A stretch of DNA of 64,000 nucleotides from Paraburkholderia sp. SOS3 (GTDB lineage Bacteria > Pseudomonadota > Gammaproteobacteria > Burkholderiales > Burkholderiaceae), in NCBI RefSeq assembly GCF_001922345.1, contig NZ_CP018812.1, positions 2,542,001 through 2,606,000 on the forward strand. The letters run 5' to 3'. Shown here one piece after another: positions 7,684-15,429 of this stretch (its first letter is position 1; the number at the start of each line of letters is the position of its first letter). The position numbers and the translations under genes were made by a program. The notes below the pieces were generated by a model. That model ran no database searches. It saw only the letters and a program-made list of their open reading frames with translations, and was not told the origin of the DNA.

Positions 7684-8970
7684 ATGGTGAAAATAACGGG
7701 TAAAAAGCGCTGGGTCGCGGCACTCGTGCTCGGATCGCTGATCGATGCCGCGCACGCGGACGACAGCAACAGCGTCACGCTTTACGGGGTGATGGACGTT
7801 GCGGTGGGTGTGGTCGAACATAGCGCGAACGCGAGTGCGTCGTTTCCGACCACGGTCAATCCCGTCAGCAAGGTCGGTACGCAGTTCCAGCATCCGGTTT
7901 ACGGCCTTTTCAACGGCGGCATCTCCGACTCTCGATGGGGCATACGCGGCAATGAAAATCTCGGCGGTGGACTGAATGCGTTCTTCGACCTCGAATCGGG
8001 CTTCAATGAACAGTCAGGTCAGTTGGCCAACGCGGCCGCTTCGATTGCAGGCTCCAAAAACACGGTAGGGGCCGCATCGGCGCTTGACGGGCAGTTGTTC
8101 AACCGCGCAGCTTATGTCGGACTGCGCGACGGCAAGTTTGGTTCCGTCGAATTCGGCCGTTCGACGACATTCGGCTTCGACGTGATCACCGCGTACGACC
8201 CGCTGTTCCAGTCGCAGCTGTTCTCGCCGATCGGCTTCTCGGGATCGTATTCGTCAGGCGGAATTACGGAAGGATCCCGAACCGACAACAACATCAAATA
8301 CACGAACCATGTAGGCGATTTCAACTTCGGCCTTTCTTATAGCTTCGGCGGCGTCGCAGGGCACTTCGGCGACGGCTCGACCTTCGGTGCCGTGGCCGGT
8401 TACCAGAACAACGCATTCGGCATTCAGGCGACTTACTACGAAGCGCGCGATATCGTGCACTCGGGCGCACTCGTCGGCGCGAATGCGATCGATAGCCCGC
8501 TCGTCGGCACCAACGTCGGCGCGCTGTCGCTCAACGACGACTACGACTATATGATCGCGGCCCGGTACCTGATCGGCAAGGCGACGATCAAAGGCGGCTA
8601 CGAGCGCTTCGTGATCAAGCCGCCGAGCGACCCCGTCACGCCCGGCACGACGGTCGACTATTTCGGCTTCACAGGCGCGCTCAGCAACACCACGACGACG
8701 ACCACGACCAACGTCTACTTCTTCGGCGGCGACTATCAGTTCACGCCGAGCTTCGACGTCGCAGCCGGCATTTACGATACGCAGACGGAGCAGTCGCAAG
8801 GCGTATTGGGCGGCAACCAGTGGCAGTACTCGCTGCTTGCCGACTATCACTTCACGCGACGCACGGACGTATACGCCGGTTACATGTTCTCGAAGTTCAA
8901 TGGCGCCGCCTTCGACGGCTTTCAATCGACGAACTACATTCTTGCGACCGGCATACGCACGTTATTCTGA
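7684..8970 (+). CDS. Outer-membrane porin
   Basis: A 428-residue Gram-negative trimeric porin of the Burkholderia type. A signal peptide (MVKITGKKRWVAALVLG to AHA) precedes the usual N-terminal strand VTLYGVMDVAVGV; the family motif SRWGIRGNENLGGGLNA and FNRAAYVGLRD, FGSVEFGR follow, and the chain ends in a strand with C-terminal Phe (GIRTLF), needed for BAM-dependent insertion. It forms diffusion channels for small solutes. It is somewhat longer than the second porin here (52995-54146, 383 residues) with extra loop sequence. It is divergent from the two-component operon and probably controlled by it. GGAG precedes the chosen ATG. Confidence 0.93.
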   Translation: MVKITGKKRWVAALVLGSLIDAAHADDSNSVTLYGVMDVAVGVVEHSANASASFPTTVNPVSKVGTQFQHPVYGLFNGGISDSRWGIRGNENLGGGLNAFFDLESGFNEQSGQLANAAASIAGSKNTVGAASALDGQLFNRAAYVGLRDGKFGSVEFGRSTTFGFDVITAYDPLFQSQLFSPIGFSGSYSSGGITEGSRTDNNIKYTNHVGDFNFGLSYSFGGVAGHFGDGSTFGAVAGYQNNAFGIQATYYEARDIVHSGALVGANAIDSPLVGTNVGALSLNDDYDYMIAARYLIGKATIKGGYERFVIKPPSDPVTPGTTVDYFGFTGALSNTTTTTTTNVYFFGGDYQFTPSFDVAAGIYDTQTEQSQGVLGGNQWQYSLLADYHFTRRTDVYAGYMFSKFNGAAFDGFQSTNYILATGIRTLF

Positions 8971-8980
8971 TCGACGTCCG

Positions 8981-10195
8981 TTATTCGTGTAGCCGCGGCA
9001 TCTCGTCTGTCCTCGCCGGATCGAGCATTCTCGAGAAATAGAACAGATGCCGATCGCCTTGCTGCAGCGCAATGTCGTGGTTATACGGCGGCGCGCGGAA
9101 ACTCCCGTCGACGTCCCTGCCGAAAAAGGTCGGGACGACCGTATCGCTCTCGCGCGAATAGGTCAGCACGAGTGAGCGATCGAAGCTGCGCATCGGTTTG
9201 CCGCTCGACGGCCAGCAGAATGTTTGCGGCCAGTGAGAAAGCAGGCTCACGTATTCCTTGCCGTTCTTTTGCGCGGCATCGCGCAGGAACGGCGTCATGT
9301 CTTGCGCCACGCGATCCGCACGCTCCTTCATCGCATTGGCGTAGTAGTCCGTCACGGTCGGATTGTTTCCGGTGCCCGGTGGCAGTTCGGCTGGTGCGGG
9401 ATCGCCATCGAAATTGCCGTGCGCATGCTCGAACTTCTCGACATCGGGCGTCAGCGCATTCTGGTAGAACGGCGCGAACCAGTTCACGACCGGCGTCGCG
9501 CTCAACGCCGCAAGCGCATGCGATTGCCCCGTCGCATTCGCCTCCGTCTGCTGGCCTTTCTGCTCGAGATCGTTTTTCTGGTTCAGCAGCTCGGCCGCAC
9601 GCCCGATTTCCGCGAAGTCGGGCAGCACCAATGGCGCGAAGGCAATCGCGGGTGAGAGCGGCATCAATGCCATTGCCGCGCCGTCCGCGAACGTGTGAAC
9701 GGCGCTGTTCGCAAGATACCATTTGGCCATTTCGGAATCCGGATGGTTGGCCAACCCGGTCGCGTTGAGGCCCAGGCCATACAGATCCATGCCGGCATTG
9801 ATCATTGCGCCAGCCCACATCGAGCCGCGGTAAAGCCCGCTGAGCGTCTTGCTGCTGTTTCTGCCGATCAGAGCGAGGTATTCCGCCGCAGTCATCGTCG
9901 CGCTGGTCGCGGCCCCGAGGGAGTTGAACGCGTTCGGATTGTCGACGGCCGCTTTCACCTGACCCGGCAACGAAATAGCGCCGGCGCCGAGCCAATGGGC
10001 GTGGAAACCGCCGGTGGCACGGTTGCCGCTACCCGTTGAGCCGTGGCTCGGTGTATGCCGGCGAACCGTTTGATGGCTCGAACCGTGCGCATCGTTGCCT
10101 GCCCTGCTGTTTTGCCCCGATCCGGTATGAGCGCGACCGTCTTCATCCGGACTGGCGGGCGCCACGCCGTTATCGCGATTCGCCGAAACTCGCAC
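8981..10195 (-). CDS. Unrecognised protein, 404 aa, possible secreted effector
   Basis: I do not recognise this protein. The first 65 residues are Gly/Ser/His/Arg-rich and look disordered (HGSSHQTVRRHTPSHGSTG). A central region (about 80-220) has moderately hydrophobic helices (ALMPLSPAIAFAPLVLP) followed by a charged Gln-rich coiled stretch. The C-terminus is mixed alpha/beta with many aromatic residues (FFGRDVDGSFRAPP, HLFYFSRML). There is no Sec signal peptide. A GTG at 10195 with AGAGG eight bases upstream is the first usable start; an in-frame stop lies about 75 bases further up. The disordered N-terminus and amphipathic middle resemble type III effectors or translocators, but no secretion genes are nearby. 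Confidence 0.7.
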   Translation of the reverse strand: MRVSANRDNGVAPASPDEDGRAHTGSGQNSRAGNDAHGSSHQTVRRHTPSHGSTGSGNRATGGFHAHWLGAGAISLPGQVKAAVDNPNAFNSLGAATSATMTAAEYLALIGRNSSKTLSGLYRGSMWAGAMINAGMDLYGLGLNATGLANHPDSEMAKWYLANSAVHTFADGAAMALMPLSPAIAFAPLVLPDFAEIGRAAELLNQKNDLEQKGQQTEANATGQSHALAALSATPVVNWFAPFYQNALTPDVEKFEHAHGNFDGDPAPAELPPGTGNNPTVTDYYANAMKERADRVAQDMTPFLRDAAQKNGKEYVSLLSHWPQTFCWPSSGKPMRSFDRSLVLTYSRESDTVVPTFFGRDVDGSFRAPPYNHDIALQQGDRHLFYFSRMLDPARTDEMPRLHE

Positions 10196-10344
10196 GTGAC
10201 CATCCTCTTTGAAGTTGAAGTGCCAAGCCGATGGTCTGATTCTATGGGTGCGTTGCCCGCGGGGGTCCTATCTATTCATGATCGACCGCTGCGCCGTAGC
10301 GGGAAGTCAGTGAACCGAAAAGAACGGGCCGGCTCAGCGGCAGT

Positions 10345-10623
10345 TCAGTGGTGCGCGTATACGGTTTTGTTCAGATACGCGATTTGTCCGTCGCGCTGGG
10401 CCCGAACGAGTTCGTCATAGATCTGTGCGCGCGTCTTGCCCACATATGCAGTGTCCGGTGCCACCCATTGCTGCGTCTGCGTGCCTGCGGGGTTCTGTTG
10501 TGCTTGAGTTTGCGCTTGCTGTGGTCGCTGCGGCGTTGGCGCGTCGTTATAGGCCTGCGCGAAAACTGCCGTGCTCGAAGCGAATGTCACGATCGCAACC
10601 AATGTGCCGATACTTGCTTTCAT
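10345..10623 (-). CDS. DUF4148 domain periplasmic protein
   Basis: A 92-residue secreted protein. The signal peptide MKASIGTLVAIVTFASSTA ends at VFA; a Pro/Gln-rich linker (PTPQRPQQAQTQAQQ) precedes the DUF4148 core KTRAQIYDELVRAQRDGQI and the tail YLNKTVYAHH. It is a paralogue of the gene at 4009-4290 (same core spacing and tail). It lies alone, codirectional with the LacI gene at 10765 but separated by 140 bp. Function unknown. Confidence 0.8.
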   Translation of the reverse strand: MKASIGTLVAIVTFASSTAVFAQAYNDAPTPQRPQQAQTQAQQNPAGTQTQQWVAPDTAYVGKTRAQIYDELVRAQRDGQIAYLNKTVYAHH

Positions 10624-10764
10624 GGGATATTCCGTCCGTCAATTGAATAGCTGTCTTGCAGATAGCGACGCATGCAACTGCATCGCGATCGTCTATTTCA
10701 ATAACGTCCCGGCTTTCCCTGCTGTTCCATTCAACAAATCTCACCAAGCCGCACACTACACCGG

Positions 10765-11793
10765 TTACTTGCGACGCGTGCGGCGCGCTACCGGCGCCGT
10801 CGAATCGCGGACCACGAGTTCGGGCAGCGGCACCTTGTACGCGTCGCGTTTCGCCTTGCGGCCCTCGATGCGGTCGATCGTCAATGCGACCGCAATCGAT
10901 GCGATAGACGCGGTCGGAAAATGTACCGTCGTCAGCGCGGGCCGGAATTGATGCGCGAGATGAATATTGGTCAGGCCGATCACGGACAGCTCGTGCGGTA
11001 CCTGCCGGCCGCTGTCGGCTGCCGCCTGGATGGCGCCGATTGCCATCAGGTCGTTCGTCGCGAATAGTGCAGTGAGTTGCGGATGCGCGGCGAGCAACGC
11101 GCGCGCCGCTTCGTAGCCGCCTTCGATCGAATCGCGGCATGATGCGGCATGCAAGGCGGTCGTGTCGACTCCGCGCGCGGCTAGCGTATCGACAAAGCCT
11201 TTCAGTCGCAGCGATTGCGGGCCGCCCGATCCGTCGCCGAGCAGCGTGCCGATGCGGCGATGCCCAAGGCCGGCGAGATGGTCGGCAGCGAGCGCGCCCG
11301 CATATTCGTAGTCGACTGTGACGCATGGCAGCGCACGCGATGTCTTCGCGCCTTCCCACATGCATAGCGCGAGCGTGGATCCGCGCGCGGCGATGCCCGC
11401 GAGTTCGTCCGCGCTGACATCGGTGTTCATCACGATCACGCCGGCTGCCAGCGTGCCGGCGATCTTGTCGAGGTATGCGCGTGCAATGGCAGGGTTATCG
11501 TCAGTATTGCAAACAAGCAGGAAGTAACCGTGGCGACGCGCCGCGGCCTCCGCTTCGAGCACGAACTCCGGGTAGAACGGGTTCGAAATATTCGACAGCA
11601 TCAACGCGAGCGTCGAGGTGCGGCCTTCCGCGAGCGCGCGTGCAGTGAGGTTCGGCCGGTAGCCGAGTTCGCGCACCGCCGCCATGACGCGGTCGACTGT
11701 GGCGGGCCGCACTTTTTGCGGATTGCGCAGCGCGTTCGATACGGTAGCCGCCGTCACCTGCGCGTGCCGCGCGACTTCAGCGAGCGTCACCAT
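10765..11793 (-). CDS. LacI family transcriptional repressor
   Basis: A 342-residue LacI/GalR-type regulator of standard length. The N-terminal helix-turn-helix is VTLAEVARHAQVTAATVSNA with the hinge helix around residues 48-58, followed by a periplasmic-binding-like sugar domain (LALMLSNISNPFYPEF at about 62, TVDYEYAGALAADHL in the middle). It is divergent from the sugar transport/beta-galactosidase operon, and a perfect palindrome of LacI-operator shape stands between them at 11988-12009. It most likely represses that operon until a galactoside or derived sugar binds. No clear Shine-Dalgarno precedes the ATG. Confidence 0.92.
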   Translation of the reverse strand: MVTLAEVARHAQVTAATVSNALRNPQKVRPATVDRVMAAVRELGYRPNLTARALAEGRTSTLALMLSNISNPFYPEFVLEAEAAARRHGYFLLVCNTDDNPAIARAYLDKIAGTLAAGVIVMNTDVSADELAGIAARGSTLALCMWEGAKTSRALPCVTVDYEYAGALAADHLAGLGHRRIGTLLGDGSGGPQSLRLKGFVDTLAARGVDTTALHAASCRDSIEGGYEAARALLAAHPQLTALFATNDLMAIGAIQAAADSGRQVPHELSVIGLTNIHLAHQFRPALTTVHFPTASIASIAVALTIDRIEGRKAKRDAYKVPLPELVVRDSTAPVARRTRRK

Positions 11794-11987
11794 CGGCGGC
11801 GCGCGCGCATGCGGGTAAACGCGCGATGGCCGCTCGCGCGTGGCGTTTCAGGTGCGTCATGGTACGCATTTTTGCCCATATATTAAGACGCCATTCCAAA
11901 GGTTGCGTAGGCGGAACGGCTCGGCTACTTTTAGCGCAACGGAGGCAGACGCGGCACATGGTAAAGCAAATGAGCGTATTGCAAGCA

Positions 11988-12009
11988 AAAATTTAAGCGC
12001 TTAAATTTT
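11988..12009. promoter_or_regulatory. LacI-type operator, 22-bp perfect palindrome
   Basis: Each 11-bp arm reads AAAATTTAAGC (the other is its exact reverse complement) with the central GC/GC step usual in LacI/GalR operators. It lies 112 bp before the ABC binding-protein start and 195 bp from the lacI start, so it can serve both promoters. Confidence 0.8.
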
Positions 12010-12121
12010 CTACCCGCTTGTGAAAAGCCGTATGCAAGCGGTGCGGAGAAAGCAGTCGCTCCCGCGTCGCCGCCGTCATAAAACGAGACATACGACTATC
12101 TGGATGGGACTGGAGACAACG

Positions 12122-13363
12122 ATGAAATTCAAGGCAAGCCGCCTGCTGCTCGCGGGCATTGCATGCTTCGCACTCGGCGCGGGCGCGTACGTCGAGGCCG
12201 CGACGCTGAAGGTCAACGTATCGGCGCGCGGCAATCAACGCGCGGTCTGGCAAAGCGCTTTCGACCAGTTTCAGAAAGCGAACCCCGACATCGATCTGAA
12301 GGTGACCTACGTCGGCGAAGAAGCGTACAAGGTGCAGATTTCCGGCTGGCTCGCGACCGATCCGCCCGACGTGTTGAGCTGGCACAACGGCGAACGGATG
12401 GCGTACTTCGCCAAGCGCGGTCTGCTCGACGACCTGAGCGCCGACTGGCAGAAGAACGGCTGGAACCAGACGTATGCGTCGGTCAAACCGCCTTCAACCT
12501 ACGCGGGCAAGCAGTATGCGGCGCCGCTCGGCTACGACTCTTATGGCTTCTTCTATCGCAAGGATCTGTTCCAGAAGGCCGGCATTGCATCGGAGCCCAA
12601 AACGTGGAATGAATTCCTCGAAGACTGCAAGAAGCTCAAAGCAGCCGGTATCGCACCGATCGCCGTACCGGCGAAAGATTCGTGGACGCTTGCCGCATGG
12701 TTCGACTATCTGGACCTGCGCATCAACGGTTACGCGTTCCACGAACAGCTGATGGCAGGCGACATCCCGTACACCGACCCGCGCGTCAAGAAAGTCTATA
12801 CGACATGGAAGACCTTGATCGACGACAAGTACTTCGTCGACAACGCGCTGTCGTACGACGTCGATTCGGTCAGCCCGCTGCTCGTGAACGGCAAAGCCGC
12901 GATGATGCTGATGGGCACGTTCTTCTCGGCGGCCCTGCCCGATGCGACGCGCGAGCAGATGAGCTACTTCCGCTTCCCGGTGATCGACGCGGCTGTGCCG
13001 ATGGCCGAAGACGGTCCGGTCAACATCCTCATGATTCCGGCGAAGGCGGCGAACAGGAAGGACGCGCACCGGCTGCTCGCTTTCATGTCCACGCCTGAAA
13101 TCAACGGCGAGCTCGCGAAGGGCTGGGGACAGCTGCCGTCGAACAACAAGGCGCCGGAGCCGCAGGACGCGATCTCGAAGATCGGCTTCCAGATCCTGTC
13201 GAACACGCCAGGTGGCGTCGCGCAATTCTACGATCGCGACATGACGAAGGAGATGGCCGACGAGGGAATGAAGGGTATGCAGCAATTCTTCAACGACCCG
13301 AGCCAGATCGACGCGATCCTGGCCCGACTGGAACAGACCCGCAAGCGCATCGACCATAAGTGA
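12122..13363 (+). CDS. ABC sugar transporter, substrate-binding protein
   Basis: A 413-residue periplasmic extracellular solute-binding protein, family 1. The signal peptide MKFKASRLLLAGIACFALG is cleaved near VEAA. The mature chain has the family pattern TLKVNVSARGNQRAVWQSAF, FQKANPDIDLKVTY, a hinge-associated LGYDSYGFFYRKDLF and the late LLAFMSTPEINGELA region. It binds an oligosaccharide or disaccharide and hands it to the permeases encoded next. It is the first gene downstream of the palindromic operator. The open frame extends 34 codons further up, but the Met at 12122 has GGAGAC in front and opens the signal peptide. Confidence 0.92.
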   Translation: MKFKASRLLLAGIACFALGAGAYVEAATLKVNVSARGNQRAVWQSAFDQFQKANPDIDLKVTYVGEEAYKVQISGWLATDPPDVLSWHNGERMAYFAKRGLLDDLSADWQKNGWNQTYASVKPPSTYAGKQYAAPLGYDSYGFFYRKDLFQKAGIASEPKTWNEFLEDCKKLKAAGIAPIAVPAKDSWTLAAWFDYLDLRINGYAFHEQLMAGDIPYTDPRVKKVYTTWKTLIDDKYFVDNALSYDVDSVSPLLVNGKAAMMLMGTFFSAALPDATREQMSYFRFPVIDAAVPMAEDGPVNILMIPAKAANRKDAHRLLAFMSTPEINGELAKGWGQLPSNNKAPEPQDAISKIGFQILSNTPGGVAQFYDRDMTKEMADEGMKGMQQFFNDPSQIDAILARLEQTRKRIDHK

Positions 13364-13527
13364 CACAAACAGGGGCTCGCGACGAGTCCAATGCTGGCCG
13401 GGCTACCCTGCCCGGCCATTCAAGGGCCGCCCCTTTCGGAGCCAGATCCGGATGCTGCCGCTGAAGCCGCCGCCGGTTCAACGGGCCCGCAGCGCAACCC
13501 ACGCCGTAGCCCCGCGCGAGGAAACGT

Positions 13528-14442
13528 ATGTCCACTACCTTGTCCGATCACGCCGCAAGCGCAAGCCGCGTTCGCCGCAAAAGCCAGTCGCCGCTGAACA
13601 AAAGACGCAACCGCGCGGCGCTGATGTTTCTGCTGCCTGGCGCGTTGATCTTTACGATCTATGTTGTCTACCCGGTGCTGAACAGCATCGTGCTCAGCTT
13701 CTACAACTGGGACGGCATGACGCCGCGCACGTTTATCGGCTTCGCGAACTACGCGGAGCTGATCCAGACCGACACGTTTTACGTCGCGCTGAAAAACAAC
13801 GTGCTGTGGCTCGTGCTGTTTCTGCTCGCACCGCCGATCGGTCTTGCGTTCGCCCTCTATCTGAACCAGAACGTACGCGGCATAAGGCTTGTGAAGTCGC
13901 TGTTCTTCGCGCCGTTCGTGCTGCCGGGTGTGGTGGTCGGCCTCGTGTTCAGCTGGTTTTACGACCCGACGTTCGGCCTGCTGAAGCTGATTATCGGCCA
14001 CGGCATACCGGTGCTCGGCGATCCGCGCTATGTGACGTACGGCATTATTTTCGCTGCACTGTGGCCGCAAATTCCGTTCTGCATGATTCTCTATCTGACG
14101 GGCCTGACCGGCATCAATAGCGAAATCATCGAAGCCGCGCGCATGGAAGGCGCGCAAGGCATCAAGCTGCTGTGGCACATCATCCTGCCGCAATTGCGCC
14201 CCGCCACGTTCATGGCGTTCGTGTTGACCGTGATCGGCGCGCTGCGCAGCTTCGATCTGATTTCGGTGATGAGCGGCGGCGGTCCATTCGACAGCTCGAC
14301 CGTGCTCGCGTATTACATGTACGACCAGGCGATCAAGTACTACCGCGACGGCTATTCTGCCGCGATCGCCGTCGTGCTGTTCCTGATCATGCTTGCCTTT
14401 ATTGTCTGGCAGCTGCGCCGTCTCGTGCGCAGCGAATCGTGA
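13528..14442 (+). CDS. ABC sugar transporter, permease (MalF/UgpA type)
   Basis: A 304-residue inner-membrane permease with six predicted helices after a short charged tail; helix 1 is ALMFLLPGALIFTIYVVYP. The EAA motif that contacts the ATPase is present (EAARMEGAQGIKLLWHIILP). It forms the channel with the next gene's product. GAGGAAA precedes the ATG; 164 bp separate it from the binding-protein gene and only 9 bp from the next permease. Confidence 0.93.
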   Translation: MSTTLSDHAASASRVRRKSQSPLNKRRNRAALMFLLPGALIFTIYVVYPVLNSIVLSFYNWDGMTPRTFIGFANYAELIQTDTFYVALKNNVLWLVLFLLAPPIGLAFALYLNQNVRGIRLVKSLFFAPFVLPGVVVGLVFSWFYDPTFGLLKLIIGHGIPVLGDPRYVTYGIIFAALWPQIPFCMILYLTGLTGINSEIIEAARMEGAQGIKLLWHIILPQLRPATFMAFVLTVIGALRSFDLISVMSGGGPFDSSTVLAYYMYDQAIKYYRDGYSAAIAVVLFLIMLAFIVWQLRRLVRSES

Positions 14443-14451
14443 GGACCCGCC

Positions 14452-15303
14452 ATGTATCCGATGCCCGTTTCGCGCTGGCGCCCCGCCAACCGTCTGCTGT
14501 ACAAGGTGTCGCTGCCGTTCGCGCTGCTCCTGTGGCTGTTGCCGCTGATCGCGGTGCTGACCACATCGATCCGCTCGAGCGACGAGCTTTCAGCCGGCAA
14601 CTATTGGGGCTGGCCGCAGCATTTCGCGCTCGTCGAGAACTACAGGATAGCGCTCACGCAGACGCCGATGCTGCATTACTTCCTCAATAGCGTGCTGATC
14701 ACGCTGCCGGCGGTGGCGGTGTCGATTTTTCTCGCGTCGATGGCCGGCCACGCGCTCGCCAACTATCGTTTCCGCGGCAACATGTTGCTGCTCGCGATTT
14801 TCGTCGCAGGCAACTTCGTGCCGATCCAGATCCTCATGATTCCGGTGCGGCAACTCACGCTCGACCTCGGGCTCTACAACACCGTCTGGGGGCTGATGCT
14901 GTTTCATATCGCCTTCCAGACCGGCTTTTGCACGCTGTTTCTGCGCAACTTCATTCGCGAACTGCCCTATGAGCTGATCGAAGCGGCGCGCGTCGAAGGC
15001 GCGAGCGAATGGGCCATCTATGCGCGCATCGTGCTGCCGCTCGTGCGTCCGGCGCTTGCCGCACTCGGCATTCTCGTCTTCACGTTCATCTGGAACGACT
15101 ACTTCTGGGCGCTGTGCCTCACGCAAGGCGACGATGCCGCGCCGATCACCGTCGGCGTCGCGGCCTTGCGCGGCCAGTGGACCACCGCGTGGAATCTCGT
15201 TTCCGCCGGCTCGGTACTCGCCGCGCTGCCGTCGGTCCTGATGTTCTTCGCCATGCAGAAACACTTCGTCGCGGGCCTCACGTTCGGCGCGACGAAAGGT
15301 TAG
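14452..15303 (+). CDS. ABC sugar transporter, permease (MalG/UgpE type)
   Basis: A 283-residue second permease with six membrane helices and the EAA motif EAARVEGASEWAIYARIVLP. The N-terminal TSIRSSDEL and central LANYRFRGNMLLL regions are usual for MalG-like carbohydrate permeases. It pairs with the preceding permease (9-bp gap, GTGAGGACC ribosome-binding site). No ABC ATPase gene follows; the next gene is the glycosidase, so the ATPase must be supplied from elsewhere. Confidence 0.93.
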   Translation: MYPMPVSRWRPANRLLYKVSLPFALLLWLLPLIAVLTTSIRSSDELSAGNYWGWPQHFALVENYRIALTQTPMLHYFLNSVLITLPAVAVSIFLASMAGHALANYRFRGNMLLLAIFVAGNFVPIQILMIPVRQLTLDLGLYNTVWGLMLFHIAFQTGFCTLFLRNFIRELPYELIEAARVEGASEWAIYARIVLPLVRPALAALGILVFTFIWNDYFWALCLTQGDDAAPITVGVAALRGQWTTAWNLVSAGSVLAALPSVLMFFAMQKHFVAGLTFGATKG

Positions 15304-15429
15304 GCCAGCCGGAAAAATTCCTGCCGCCGCGCCGATGCGTACTACTTCGCACGCTTACGCACGTGCGCGGTTCAGCGCGGGCGTGCCTCCCGACATCAAC
15401 GGCTTCATCGATACGAAAGCGAGACACTC

